A DNA stretch of 64,000 nt, taken from the NCBI GenBank assembly GCA_961205875.1, contig OY540816.1, positions 14,890,701 to 14,954,700 on the forward strand, written 5' to 3'. The translations under genes were made by a program, and so were the position numbers. Positions 36,292 to 48,834 of the stretch are shown piece after piece; the stretch's first letter is position 1; each line of letters starts with the position of its first letter. The notes under the pieces are model-generated. The model saw only the letters and a list, made by a program, of their open reading frames with translations. It was not told the DNA's origin and did not search any database. This DNA comes from Sialis fuliginosa (lineage: Eukaryota > Arthropoda > Insecta > Megaloptera > Sialidae).

Positions 36292-38655
36292 TTAAGGAAT
36301 TGATAAAATTATTTTAATGTAAGTATTGTTTGAAATTAACACAAAAAATAGTACAGCATAATATTATCTTTCGTGGGTTTATTCTATAATGGTATTTGTC
36401 TTCTTGAAGAATAGAAAGAAAAGTTTTGTTTTTTATTATTAGGGAATCATAGATTCTAGCTAATGGTGCATATTTTTAACTTTACTTAATATAATATAGT
36501 AAATCACTCAGAAATACAAACACATATATTTACTCTAAACAAATAACGATCATATTTAAATCAGTCACGTTTTAAAAGGGTTGATTGTAAAGTCAAAGGT
36601 TTTCTACCGGAACAATCCCCCGAACACACACACACACACATATATGTACATATATATAGGAGAAGAAATTCTCTCGACTGGCGCACCTGACGTAAACGAC
36701 CGGCCGACAATAAATATGTCCCGGAGTCCCACCCGGAGGAGCATATTCTTTTTGCTTCGTCGAGTTTTATGTGCATGTATTCGAGAGGTTTTTTTTTCGT
36801 CCGGTGTCGCTTGTACTGATCTACAAGTGGATATATTCATCGGATGAGATTAAAGTTACGCGTTGATTTTTATTTATTACGTTACTCTGATTTTACTTAA
36901 ATTATTGATGGATTTCTGTCTACACTTCAATAAAAGTTTTGATAAAGATTTTTAACTGATATGTTGACGCATTTAAAACATCGCGTTTTCTGACATTATC
37001 ATTTGTAATAATTAAGTAGTTAGGGGTAATCAGAGGCTTGAAAAAATAAGCATTAAGGTTATTGGCCTAACACCACGTAAGTTGTAAACTATCTGGTTTC
37101 GAAAAATTTAGTTTTTAATTTATATGCAGAACACATGTTCATTTAATTAATAGAAATATTTACTTTGTTAATAATTAAAAACAAAAAATTAAATATAATT
37201 TGGCGACCGCAGTATATCTCATACAAAAGATTGTGCAACAGTGAATAGAAATATATATGTATATATTCCCAACTCGCTATCTCTTTTCCACAGTACATAT
37301 AGTCTATAGTCTATAGCTTTAATATATGTATACTATGGCCCCGTCAACTGTAATTTGTTGCACTTGCTCTACTAGCACACGTTGTTTGTCTGTAAGTCGT
37401 ACTCTATTACTTTTACGGATGCGTCTTTACCAACGCTGTCATGGCAAAGTGTTATTTTACTAGTTTGCCATTACTTTGAATAAACCTGGTTCTGAAACTA
37501 TACGTCAATGTATGTGTTTTATAATTTTTATAGTAGATATTAAAAAGGGTTGAAGTTTCGAATAAATTAAATTAAAAACGTTTCTCTATAGAATTTCAAT
37601 AAATAGAGCACTTCCGACAAGTTCTCTCATTTACCATGTATTAAAAACTCTATTTTTAATTAAGCAAAATGGCGACTAATCTTTCGATTAAGAACTAGTT
37701 TTTTATACCTAGAATATGCTGTATAAAAGCGATCACAAAGCTTCTCGTATCTTCGATATTGTGAGGAAACGAAAAGTAAAATAAAATAAATATTAATTAA
37801 ATACCACAAAAATATAGCGTATAATTTTCTTATGATTTATCCAATACACTTCCTTTTATTTTTAGACTAGTGATCTAAGTAAAGATCTCTCATTTTTTAT
37901 TGTTTGTATTTGCTTCTAGTTTATGTTGTTTTTCTTAGGTATTTGTATTTTTATGTTCTTTACGAACTTTTTGTTTTGTTTCTATTAATAAAGTGTTTAA
38001 TACCTTTTATACAAATAGTTAAATCAATAACTATTCAGCATTCTGAAGAAACTAACCAAGCCGTTATAAAACTAATCGTATTGAATTGATCCGATAGTCG
38101 AAACAAAAAAGAAATAATAAAATCTAGTTATAGTTACACCTGTGAAACTTTTAAACTACTTTTCTAAGTATAGTTGAAAAGAACTAAAGGGTAGGAAAGA
38201 GACAGAATATATAAAGGAGGGGATTGAAAGCAATACCTGTTAAAGGTTACGTCACTATTGTGAAAAGTTGTAGAAAACTTTTCCACAGAGATTGATCGTG
38301 GGAATAGATCTCTAGGTTTCCCTCGGCTACAAAGTTTTCTTCTCGCAGTCTTTGTATATTTTCTATCAGTGGAGGCTCTTGAGACAAGGTATTGGGATTT
38401 ACATTATTTAAATCCCATAGATATTGTTTTATATATTTTTTACATTGAAATAATATTTCAATAATTAAATATTCGTTTTTTAATAATATTCAAGTTTTAA
38501 TTTATTTCAATTTTTTTTTTTTTTGATGGAGGGTGCACATTTTCTTGAAAAGTCTTAAAATGATTTGGAGAACGTGGCACGCAGCACACGAAAAAAATTA
38601 GGCATTGTTTTTTTAAAATCAGCTGGAGAAGACAACTTTGAGTAAGGTCAAGGAT
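36292..38655. other. non-coding; G+C-richer patches at 36560-36850 and 37330-37480
   Basis: The 36560-36850 patch contains CGACCGGCCGACAATAAATA and an ACAC/ATAT microsatellite (about 36624-36656). The patch at 37330-37480 is also compositionally distinct. These lie 3-4 kb upstream of the mannosidase ATG and could hold its promoter or first untranslated exon. Nothing in the sequence proves this. A short repeat F fragment is at 37727-37772. Confidence 0.35.
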
Positions 38656-38886
38656 ATTTTATATCAAGTTTAACATACTAAAATACTAAAATTCGGAATA
38701 TCAATTATTTATTGCCACAAAATTTACTTGTACATTTGTCAATAGATTATATAATAATTTAATCGCACAAATATGTTATATGAGTACTATAAACGAAGAG
38801 TACTTACTTCTTTATCTAGCAAATGAGTTTCAAAATGTCTGTCTTTGTTTGGTACATAGAGAAATGATTTAAATATTATAATAATG
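38656..38886 (-). repeat. dispersed repeat N, copy 2, inverted
   Basis: ACTAAAATTCGGAATATCAA, GTACTATAAACGAAGAGTAC, TAGCAAATGAGTTTCAAAAT and GAGAAATGATTTAAATATTA mirror the blocks at 34508-34725. Confidence 0.7.
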
Positions 38887-39611
38887 AAATGGGAGGAGCC
38901 TACTAAGTTTGTGATAAGCGAATTTCAATGAAAACTTGACGACCACTTTTGCATTTCACTATATCTCCAAATAATTACAACTGAACACAAGTTGTTAATA
39001 ACTTGACGTGTTTATTTGTATTGTTTTGAGTGAAGTATTTCAAACATGTGTGCATTAACAACATCTATTCAAATAACGATCGAACTTATTGTTAGCGAAC
39101 AACGATATTTACATAATACGGATTTAAACTCGAATTCGTTTTGAGTTATGGAAAGCTCGAGATACAGACGTTCGACTATATTATTTATGTATGAATATTG
39201 TACTTATATTGTCATGTCCATGCACTGCCACTGTTTTTTATTTGTTCCCGCGCCTGATTCTGTTGAAATAAACGGATTGCCATTAAAAATTGATTTATGT
39301 AATTTATTATGGTACTTCGGGCTGTTTCTCTTTTAAATTTTCAAAAGTTTTTACGCGCTTTTTTATATGTATATGTTTTTGAAACTTTTATGTGCCAACG
39401 TGCGTTGAATTATTCTAGGATGTAAATTTCACTCAGTTGACATCGTTAAGCGGTTTTGTGTTAGATCTTTCGCTGTCTCACTTTTTAGCGCTGAAATATG
39501 AAAATAGAAGATTAATGTTGAAAAAAAGTTTTCATTCTTAACTGAAATTGATGTGTTATATATCATAATACTCTTTAAATATTTGTCTCAGATTGATATT
39601 AAGCTAATATA

Positions 39612-39848
39612 CAGCGTGACAATTATATTCTGATACAAATCAAAACGCTAAAATATGAAATTTATTTTAATGTTTCAGTTAAGTTTTTTATTCAATTCTT
39701 AAAGTAGACATATGTATTGAAAATTTAACTTTGATAACTAGCTTCAATCTTCTTTCAAAGTCATTGCAAGTGGCACGCAAATTTTGATAATAACATTCTT
39801 AAATTGCTGCAAATTTATTATTTGTATCAGAATATAATTGTCAAGGCG
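39612..39848. mobile_element. 237-bp MITE at a TA target (CAGCGTGACAATTATATTC ends)
   Basis: CAGCGTGACAATTATATTCT at the left is mirrored by AGAATATAATTGTCAAGGCG at the right, with TA directly outside both ends (39610-39611 and 39849-39850). This is the layout of a short Tc1/mariner-type MITE. It ends about 60 bp upstream of the candidate 3' splice site at 39910. Confidence 0.75.
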
Positions 39849-39910
39849 TAATTTGTTATTGTTGATTAATTAATAAAAACATATTTTATTGATTTTGTTT
39901 TCTTTTTCAG

Positions 39911-40330
39911 ATATGGATTGGCTAAGAAGAGCAAAATTCAGAATTTCACGAAATTGTTAACCCGTCAGTCTGATCTCACAAAACAATTGAATTAAGAACA
40001 AATTCTTATAAATATGTTAATAACCAAACGATAATGAACAAATTTATGAAAGTATTAATCTCAGAATTTTTGTGATATTGTTAATTAATTTCAATGCATT
40101 TATTTTGACATAATATTTAACATATTTATTTATTTTTTCGATTTATTTATTTACTTAAGATAAATATAATATATTTTATTTTAATATTTAACTACGAGCC
40201 TAAATCTTCATGACCATCGAATAAATAAAAATAAAAACACTATTTATTCTTTTATCAATTTTTAAATGAAAATATATAAAACTGACATTTTTGTGTTTAT
40301 TGACATAATTTTAAATTTCGCGGGTTAAAA
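39911..40330 (+). other. candidate 5' UTR exon of the alpha-mannosidase gene, with a 15-codon uORF
   Basis: TTTTGTTTTCTTTTTCAG (ending 39910) is a strong polypyrimidine tract plus AG acceptor. Five bases on, the ATG at 39913 opens MDWLRRAKFRISRNC and stops at 39958-39960. The sequence from there to the coding ATG at 40331 is AT-rich with no intron signal I can point to. If the acceptor is used, this is the 3' part of a spliced 5' UTR and the promoter lies upstream. The alternative is transcription starting de novo just upstream of 40331. Confidence 0.35.
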
Positions 40331-40627
40331 ATGCCTTTTAGACTTCACCGCCGAATGTCGCCACGGGCGTTTGCAATCACGGCCGTCTTGTTGACCGTAT
40401 TGCTGTGTGTGTATTACTCGGGTTTCACGTCTGAAATTCGTGACACGACTGGAACGTCTTCACAGGCCCGTATTGAAAGTACCGCGGCTGAGACGAACAA
40501 TGTTCGGTCGCCTGTACAGAGTCGGCTTACCGGCCGAGTATATCGCGACTCGGGAACATGTCCTAAGCTCAAGTATGCTAAAACTGATATTGATACGTTG
40601 GATGTCTTCAGGCAGTTTGATTTTCAA
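40331..40627 (+). CDS. alpha-Man-II: Golgi alpha-mannosidase II, coding exon 1 (residues 1-99)
   Basis: Golgi alpha-mannosidase II (GH38, lysosomal/Golgi class II alpha-mannosidases) trims alpha-1,3 and alpha-1,6 mannoses from hybrid N-glycans in the medial Golgi; some insect members act on Man5 without GlcNAc. The exon encodes a short basic tail (RLHRRMSPR), one hydrophobic anchor at about residues 13-30 (AFAITAVLLTVLLCVYY) and no signal cleavage site, fitting a type II membrane protein. A Ser/Thr-rich stem follows, then CPKLKYAKTDIDTLDVFRQF, a conserved pre-catalytic block of the family. The start is chosen because it gives tail plus anchor and has A at -3. The exon ends CAA|GTAAGT (phase 0). 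G+C content is clearly higher than in the surroundings. About 130 of the usual ~1100 residues lie in this window. Confidence 0.9.
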
Positions 40628-40650
40628 GTAAGTTTTTAAATATTTTTATA

Positions 40651-41194
40651 TAAGGTACTGGCACCAGATATGGCCGCTATAAGAGCAAGATTTACTGTTT
40701 TTGTGATTGACGGATTTTTTTTGTAATTCTCGTGAACTCATGCTAGATACTAATAAAACAAGTAACTCTTTATTTGATCAATTTAATTATTATATTATTA
40801 GTTTGTTTTTTAAATTATAGCCTTTTGTTTTGTTTATGTTTTTTCTCCAGTAATGTATAAAGTAAATCCAGTAATGAGCACGTAGTGATGGACACTTACT
40901 AATGATTACAAAATGATAAGTACTACGACACAAAAGATATAAGAGAAAGAATCGTCAATTTTGAAACAATGTAAAGCAATTGCTATGATAATATGATAAT
41001 TAATAAATATTATTATACTAATAATAACCTATTGGCCGATTGTCATCAAATCACGCTGTAAGACAGTTAAATGTATATAGATTATTATTCAGAAATGGTA
41101 GTAATCAAATATCTACACATATTTCCAATTAAGTACATCTAATTAAAAATTTGCCATTATTGGGGTCATATTCAAGACTGGTGCCAGTATGTTA
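40651..41194 (+). mobile_element. TAAGGTACTGGCACCAG MITE, 544 bp, best-preserved left end
   Basis: It starts TAAGGTACTGGCACCAGATA and ends AAGACTGGTGCCAGTATGTTA, so the right terminus has two substitutions. All family blocks are present in forward order. It begins only 23 bp downstream of the exon 1 splice donor without disrupting GTAAGT. Confidence 0.88.
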
Positions 41195-42333
41195 TGTTTT
41201 TATATATTTTTTAGAAGTATGAATTATTATTTTTTATCCATATTCATAATATATTATTGTCGTCTAGTACTAGGTCTTTTTTGACAGCTCTTCCCATTTG
41301 TTCTATATGTGTGTGTGTGTTGAGTTGGGTTGGGTTCATAAAAATCCAAGAGGGATCGAGAAGTTGCTAATGGGCCGATCATAGCAGGTTGCATTCATTA
41401 GGGATAAATATATGATATCTTTCAGATAAGTATTTAAGCATGAATGTATTAATAGAGACAATCATTTATTGAAATATACATTTATTAAGTTAATGTATAA
41501 AGTTACCGCAGTTTCATGAAACTTTAACAGATAATATAAATATGGTACCTACATGTTGACAATAACAATATTTTCCAGTAGGTATGTGTTATCTATTACA
41601 TATGCAACCCAGTGTTTACTAAAGTGTGCAACGCGAAATACGGTTTCACGTCGAGGTGAGATCGGATTAAACTTTGATGGTATGAGACCGAGACGATATC
41701 AACTTTAGTTAAATAATTCTCATCGAGTCTCGGTATTAAGGGATTAATAATAATTAGTATTTTGACATGAGGAAGAAAGCGATGGGGTGTCTTTAAATAG
41801 ATCTCCTAAAATGCAACAAAAAATATTATATGACCCTTTGATTTTAATTTAACCCTTCCCTCACGATATATTTGCTTTTAAATGTGGCTATCACAGCGTT
41901 CCCCCCCTCTTATTTCTAAACTATCGATGCAAAAAATCTGAAAAAAATTCAGAATGTGGCTTTTAATTAGCACTTTAAATGAAAATTATAACGAACACTG
42001 TAACAAAATTAGTTTATGAAAAAATTTGAAATGACTTTTTTTTAAATCGTCAAACGAACACGTACACTTTTATGGAGATTACATCTTTCGTCAGCATGAA
42101 AAAGCTCTTGATACGTATTATTAAGTATAGAATGTTAGATGAAGAGAATGCTAGTGAGAACGGCGACGAAACCCAATCATGTAACTTGGTCGTTTTATAT
42201 TTTAATATATTTTAGTATTAATTTTGTTACAAACTCCCATGAGTAAGTATTTGGTAACGTGATACATATTACATTACCAAGGTATTTTGATGCCAATATA
42301 ATTTATCAATACCAATCAATGTTCATAGATTAA
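41195..42333. other. intronic; GT microsatellite near 41308 and GAGACG-type patch at 41650-41750
   Basis: GTGTGTGTGTGT lies at about 41308-41320. GAGGTGAGATCGGATT through GAGTCTCGGTATTAAG contains the dispersed GAGACG-type words. Nothing else is recognised. Confidence 0.45.
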
Positions 42334-43213
42334 GGGGGGGGGGGGGGGGGGGTAAAGGCATATTTTCATGATTTTTTTTGAAGATATGAATAATGTTGGT
42401 TTATTTATTTCATATACACGTTATAGTATGACATCTAAAGTATCTTTGGAAAAATTTTCAATTAAAAATATCTAAAAATAAGTCCATGACAGCAAATCTC
42501 TGGAGGCGCCTCGAAAAAAAGTTGTTATGCGGTGAACACCATAACTCGTTACCGGATCATGTAAAACAAAAAAATCGAAATGTGCTTGAAAGGTGATTTG
42601 TTTTCCTAGGTAGTCACAGAGAGTTTTTTTTTTTTTTTCGATTTAATTATTTTTGGCAGCATTTGAAAGTGAAAAACGTGATTTTCGCTAAAAATTTCGG
42701 TGAATTTGTTATTATAAAATGGAAAAAATGGTAAAAAAAAAACTCTCTGATTACCTGTTGATTTATGTGTAGAAATAGTGTTTAAAATTTCAAACGGATC
42801 GGTCAAGTAGATTTTGAGTTATAATGTTCACGAACTTCAAAAATGACATTTGCGAGAAAATCGATTTAAAGTTTATTATACTCGAACATCCAAAATTAAG
42901 CATCAATAAAAGGGTATAATTTTTTATAATTACACAGAGTCATCAAATGCCGGCTTCGTACAGTGAAACACTGTCATTCAGGATGTCCAATACATCTTTT
43001 TGCTTTTGCCTAAGTTGGGTTCTACCCTCTTTACTTGTACGTGCAGTTTGTCCGTATAAAAATCAAGCATGAGGGTCGGTCGCTTGAAACGCTGTATCTT
43101 CGTTAGTTTTATTCTGATTTACTTGAAATTTTGACACAATACTCTCGACATGTTGTACATTCAGAAAAAAATTTAAAAAAAAATGCATTTTAAAACCTTA
43201 CCCCCCCCCCCCC
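42334..43213 (+). mobile_element. 880-bp TTAA-flanked piggyBac-like MITE with G-tract ends, copy 1
   Basis: TTAA at 42330-42333 and 43214-43217 abuts a run of 19 G on the left and 13 C on the right, followed inward by GGTAAAGG and mirrored by CCTTA. The same 880-bp element occurs inverted at 62032-62911. Internally it is a degenerate palindrome: CAGAGAGTTTTTTTTTTT is mirrored by AAAAAAAAACTCTCTG, and CATAACTCGTTACCGGATC by a diverged GATCGGTC...GAGTTATAATG. Confidence 0.8.
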
Positions 43214-43216
43214 TTA

Positions 43217-43327
43217 AGGGTCGATCCACACTATCGTGCCGGTCCCGGTCTGGTCTCGCTCCAGTCAAATATTTAGTATAGTAAATACTGTATTGGAGTG
43301 TGACTGGAGCGAAACCGGCATGCCGTT
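43217..43327. mobile_element. second copy of the AGGGTCG palindromic MITE, abutting the TTAA MITE
   Basis: AGGGTCGATCCACACTATCG, CCCGGTCTGGTCTCGCTCCA and the central ATTTAGTATAGTAAATACTG are mirrored by TGGAGCGAAACCGGCA. It matches 9832-9938 but its right terminus is eroded. It starts at the last base of the right TTAA of the preceding element. Confidence 0.7.
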
Positions 43328-44056
43328 GCCGGTGTGCTGAGAAAGGATACTTTAAATAAGATTCAGAATGCCCCGTTCCAATTCATACCTTATCTACTTG
43401 ACTTGTTTTATGCGAGAATTAATTTTTGGGGTTGTACAATTAGCTAGACTCGACTTTTATTAGTGTAGATACTTAAATAGCGTTGGTTCAAGGTCCAATT
43501 AGAAGACTATTGGATTTCCTGATAAAATATATAATTGGATTTTCTGCTACTATTCCATGCATATAAAATGTACAAAGTGACCTGGAAGAACTGTTACAGT
43601 TTAGAAGTTAAGTTTTAATTCATTTATAGATCTAGGAGTGCACTGAATGCAAAACGTAAACTTTTTCTGAATTATCCTACTTTTTAGTGCATTATAAATA
43701 AAATGTTTTTGCAAAGAAATGGAGTCTAATTATATTGATAATTATATGAATAAAATAAAATCAAATTATTTTTCTTGCATTTCTATTAGGTTATCAAAGT
43801 TTAATTCAAATCAATCTAATGTTTGATAATAAATCAAAACATTTATATAAACATATGAATGTTTAATAAACTTTAATATTAAATAAGTATATTATTTCAA
43901 AGGCTAGAATAACAACTGATAAACAAAATATTGATGTCTGCAAATAAATGTAAATTCATTGGAGTGACTTTAGCAGTTATTAAATACTTATAAATTATAT
44001 TATATTGTTATTACGTAATATTGCATAGAATGCGTTCTTTCGCAATTTATAATATA
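43328..44056. other. intronic AT-rich stretch, nothing recognised
   Basis: No terminus, RNA gene or exon is supported. Confidence 0.45.
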
Positions 44057-44335
44057 CTAGCTGTACCGCTGTACCCGTGGCTTCGTTCGCGTGTTCTACA
44101 GAATTATTGTTTAGGTTTTTTGAAAAATATAGTTTAATTATTTTAGATCTTTTTATTGTACAGAATTCTTCACTACATTATATTGTTCAATATTTAACGG
44201 TTTAGACAAAATATATACTAAAACTTAGGTAAAGAACATATCTATAAATTAAAAAAACACGTAAATCGGATAAGTGGTTCTCGAGATATGCACACTGACG
44301 GACAAACAGACAGACATTGCGTTTTATAATATATA
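44057..44335 (-). mobile_element. possible Helitron-like element, minus orientation
   Basis: Read on the minus strand it ends CACGGGTACAGCGGTACAG, CTAG, T, with a small GTACAGCGGTAC hairpin before CTAG. CTAGCTGTACC...GTGGCTTCGTTCGCGTG is a widespread kind of insect repeat end. The other side holds GACGGACAAACAGACAGACA and AT-rich sequence. The 5' limit is estimated. Confidence 0.35.
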
Positions 44336-44780
44336 TAGGTATAGAAGTATAGATGATTGCGTATTTGTTATATATATTTGACCACAATTAATTTAAAAAA
44401 AAAAATCAGTAATGAATATTATTGTTAACTTCTATTTTATGTACATTTGAGAAAATATGTATTTAAGATACATTCATGAAGTTCCCAACATTTTATGAAA
44501 TTCTATTGATTTTGTACAAACCTTAAATATAAGAATAAACTTAACTCGGTCAACAGTTTATATCCTTCCGTTTAGCTTAAACAATATAACTTTTAATGAC
44601 TTTTATGACGATCCTTGGACGCTTTCAGACTTTTGAATGTAAACTGCAGACAAGAAGTCGCGGTTTACACATAGTATTCATATAGAGTAACCATGAATAT
44701 TTATTTTACAAATACATTGTATGTGTTTTTTCCAGCGGATTATTTCCAAAATAACGAATTTTCAGAGAAAATGTTTCATA

Positions 44781-45440
44781 CAAAAGTTTCATGGTTTCGA
44801 GAGGGCTCAATACTGACAACTTATATTTTTTGTTGCAGATTCGTAATTTACGAGGAAAAATAAGCAATTTTTACCCGAAACATTTTTTCTGAAAATGTCC
44901 ATGGAGCAAAACAAAAAAAATTTCTGGATATTCAATAATTTTTTACTCGAAAACTATAGATTTAAAAAAAAATCACTTGAGGAAAAAAGCACTTAGATTT
45001 AAGCAATTTTAAAAAAAAAATTTTTTTATTCAAATTTAATATTAACTTTTTATGCAACTTTTTAATGAAGTAATTTTTTGAATTTTTGAAGAAAAAAATT
45101 AAAAACAAATATAATAAAATTCTCTGCGAATCATTACCTAAATCTAAGTACTTTTTACCTCATATGATTATTTTTGAAAATTAATAGTTTTCGAGTAAAA
45201 AATTATTGAATATTCAGAAACTTCTTTTTGTTTTGCTCCATATCATAAAAAATGCACATTTTCAGAAAAAAATGTTTCAGGTAAAAGTTGCTTATTTTTC
45301 CTCGTAAATTACAAATCTGCAACAAAAAATATAGGTTTAGATTTGAAAAAGAAAAGTTGAACCTGAAAACCCATTAAGGTGACCTTTTCAAGGTCAACCC
45401 ATATTGTCAGTATTTAGCCCCCTCGAAACCATGAAACTGG
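44781..45440. mobile_element. ~660-bp fold-back element in the intron
   Basis: CAAAAGTTTCATGGTTTCGA and GAGGGCTCAATACTGACAA on the left are mirrored by TTGTCAGTATTTAGCCCCCTC and TCGAAACCATGAAACT on the right. Inner pairs include GTAATTTACGAGGAAAAATA with TATTTTTCCTCGTAAATTAC, and CATTTTTTCTGAAAATG. The right arm has an unpaired insert (about 45355-45405). No coding region. Confidence 0.78.
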
Positions 45441-47254
45441 AAAGTCTTTTAAAAAACACCGGTATATCACTTTACATTATAGGAATAACAATTTAATTTT
45501 TCATATTCGTATCTATTAACATAAGAAACAAAATGTTTTTATTTTGTACAACGCAAAAGAATGTTGTAAGTGGCACACAAATAAATAAAGAACACCCATA
45601 TATCTCTAAAGCAATATACCTACTGTTCGTAGAAACCTCAAATTGCATAATAAATGAGGAAGAATGTGAAACGTATGAAAGAAATAATGATAAGTCTTAC
45701 AATTTGTTTTACTTTGTTGTATAGCATTGCAATTATGTTAACAATTCCTTTGAATTATGTATGTCTGATTACATCGATTAGTTTTATATGATATCGACTT
45801 TGTTTGTCAATATCTGTGCAGTCAGGAAGGAATGTAGTTTTTTTGTATAGATATATTATTTAAAATAAATAATGTACAGTGAAACATCTCCTTTACGACC
45901 TCTAATGGAACCATTAATATTTTTCATACAAAAGAACACTTATGGAATCAACACTGTATCTATCTGTCTTTGTCTGTCACTGAACCATTAGACCTAGAGA
46001 CCTGAAATTTGGCATAATAGATCTAAGTTATAAAAATTAAATTTAAAGTTTTTGAAGCTTTTTTTAGGGAGGTTCTGGGTTAGAATTTTTTTAATTAAAA
46101 CCCGGTAAGTGGGGTATCAAAATATGTTAACGTTTTGTTTTTATTATAATCTTCGTTTTACAAATTAAAAAAAAATTGTAAATATATTTACGTCCATATA
46201 TCCATAAGTAACAACGAGCAAAATCTGAAAAATATGAGGAAATGTATAATTTTTTCAAATTATTCAAAATTATAATATTATATATAACCAATATATAATC
46301 TACATTGTGCTGCCATCTTTTTGATATTTAAACTTCTATGGAATTTCTTGTATAAATTGGATCTTAATTTTGCTAAGATTTAAACCCAATAATTAATAGA
46401 CATAGAGCATGGACCACGCATTCTGTATTGACATTTGTGTAACATTTCTCCAAAACAGTGAGAGATGCGGTAAGTTTGGGATATATTTCCTATTAAAAAA
46501 GGAACAAGTATATCCCAAACTATCATCTATCTCTTTCTTTTGATATGGCTCTGTTTTCGAGTCAGATGCGCAGTTTATTTTCTATGTCTATGCAATAATT
46601 GAATTACAATTGTAAAGTTTAATTTATCTAGTGTTCATAAGTGTAAGTAAACCAAGATAATCCAATAAAATGAAAAAAACACTACACGCGAGGCTTAACT
46701 CGCACTTAAAAAGAGATCAAGAATATATTATTTTTGTTATTTTCTCTATTGGAACATTTAATTCTCACCATTAAAATTTAACATTTTAATATAGTATAAT
46801 ATTTTCATTTAAATCCGTTTTACAATTAATATGATTTCCAAGTGTCGCAGATAAAATGCTAACTTTAATTCAGTTATAACTGTCGCGTGATATACATATG
46901 ATATATATGTTTATTATATTATATTTTAATTAAAATAATTGCAGCGCAGCTGGCTTTCTCGGAAAATGTTCGAATTTTTTTTTTGGCTGGAATGATTTTT
47001 GATTTATTAATGTTTATGTTTCTTCTTTTAAAGCCAAATTATTTGATCAGTTTATTAATTAATTATACGAAAATTATCATACTTGGGTATCAACTTCTTG
47101 AAACGTAGTTTTTGAAGTGTATTAATCGATTAAAATTAAAGAAAGTCATTAAAAACGAGACATAATTTTAATACATTTTTCTTCTTCCAAAACTACCTTG
47201 AAAAATAAAGATTTATAAATAGGGAAATATTATTTAAGTCAGGTATGGCTATGT
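45441..47254. other. intronic; small hairpin at 46460-46530
   Basis: GATGCGGTAAGTTTGGGATA is mirrored by TATCCCAAACTATCATC about 30 bp later. The 63-codon frame at 45533-45724 is not protein-like. The rest is AT-rich. Confidence 0.4.
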
Positions 47255-47420
47255 GCAGGCCTGTGGAGTCGGAGTCGATAAAATGCTTCCAACTGCATTA
47301 ATTAAATAATGGTTTTTATACACTTTTATTACTATTTTTTGAAGGAGAATATATTTTAAAGTACAGTAAAAGAGTAGGAGTCATAAGTTTTTGAGCCGAC
47401 TCCAAAACCTTGGCTATGTG
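47255..47420. mobile_element. short hAT-type MITE, CAGGCCTGTGGAGTCGGAGT end
   Basis: GCAGGCCTGTGGAGTCGGAG at the left is mirrored in part by GAGCCGACTCCAAAACCTTG at the right. Termini of this wording are common on insect hAT MITEs. Divergence of the right end hides the 8-bp duplication. Confidence 0.5.
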
Positions 47421-48834
47421 TACGTGGAATGTCCTATACGTACTCATGTTTCAACATTTACAAAAATCATATTGTTGCTCGTCTTTCTTCATATAAAACC
47501 GCCCATTAAATCTTTTCCTACATTTCTATTACTTCCATACATTTTATCTTAACCATAAATTTCCACACAGTAAAAATTTATGCATTGAAAATGATTAAAG
47601 CACTGTTACATAAAACGGGTATGTGTATAAAAAATAAAGTGATAACAGTATATTATTATTATTTTGTAGGTAGACTATAACATAGAACCATAGGTACATA
47701 AAGAAAATACGTTTATATATCCAAAGCAATATTCTTTACGAGGAAAACTCAAATTGCATAATAAATGAGAGTATATGTATGTATAGATAAAAGAAATAAT
47801 GATAAAGGCACAATATTGTAAGGCGTTTCGAATTTATAAGCCATAAATCCTTTAATAAAATACTGAGTGTATTTTCCAGTGTTTTTCAATCAAATTTCAT
47901 CCTGCGACACTTTGTATATCAGTATTCAATCGACTCCTTTTTATTCATATAATCCATCTCTTGTTGTACGTTTCATCTTCTGAAGACAATAACCGTTTCA
48001 AATATCTTCAAAACACTTCTAAAGATTGTCGCCAAGTTATAAAACCTTGCAATCAATTGTATGCTGACAGTATCAATAATAAATACTTATGTATCTAAAA
48101 ATAAGTATCAGTAAACTTTTTATCTTACTGTAAGTAGTAAATGACTCTTAACAAACGGTATTTGGTCTTTCTACCAGATATTTTCAGTAATTTAGTTACT
48201 ATCTAATTATGAAACCAGTGTACTCCGCAAAAATGTGCTCCGTAAAGTAAGCGGCATATCATTCGGATCTTAAAATAAACTGTTTGGAATTATAAAATTA
48301 ACAGGAACCATAATCTATCTTATAGAACAAATTCAGTAGAGCAGACATTTTGATAAAGTTTAAACAGTTGTGAGATTTATAGAATAGATTCTGCATTTCA
48401 AATAACTAAATTTTAATTTTAACGTATACCTATATTTTAAATCTGTTAATACATTACCGAATATGAAAGACAAAGAAAATAATAATAAAATGTTAAAAAC
48501 CACTGGTTGTAAAATAATGACCTGTTTTTATAGAAAATCCATAAGAACGCTTCTCCCCCAATATTCACACCCGAAATGAAGATGATAGTAAAATGTTTGA
48601 TAGGACAATTAACAGTTTTATTGTTACTAAATTGTTCATTTCTAGCTTTCGTTTTATTTAGTATAATATACTTATGTACCCCATTATAATTAATCAGCAT
48701 CAAATCTAGAAAAGCAATCGTTAATATTTAATAGCGTAATTTTTATAAATATTTTGTAATTATCACATAATTTATATTTTTCTTTGTATCTAAAATTTTA
48801 ACTATACAAATATTATTTTGCCTACCATTTTATA
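47421..48834. other. intronic AT-rich stretch, nothing recognised
   Basis: Short frames (for example the minus-strand one at 48446-48703) lack any recognisable domain. Confidence 0.4.

Noticed and set aside
36626..36656. ACAC/ATAT run and other dinucleotide runs (34119, 41308, 58143) as regulatory sites
   Set aside because: Ordinary microsatellites; nothing ties them to a promoter.
36561..36847. Three overlapping ORFs around an ACAC/ATAT microsatellite
   Set aside because: Frames are open on both strands because of the simple repeat and local G+C richness; no recognisable product.
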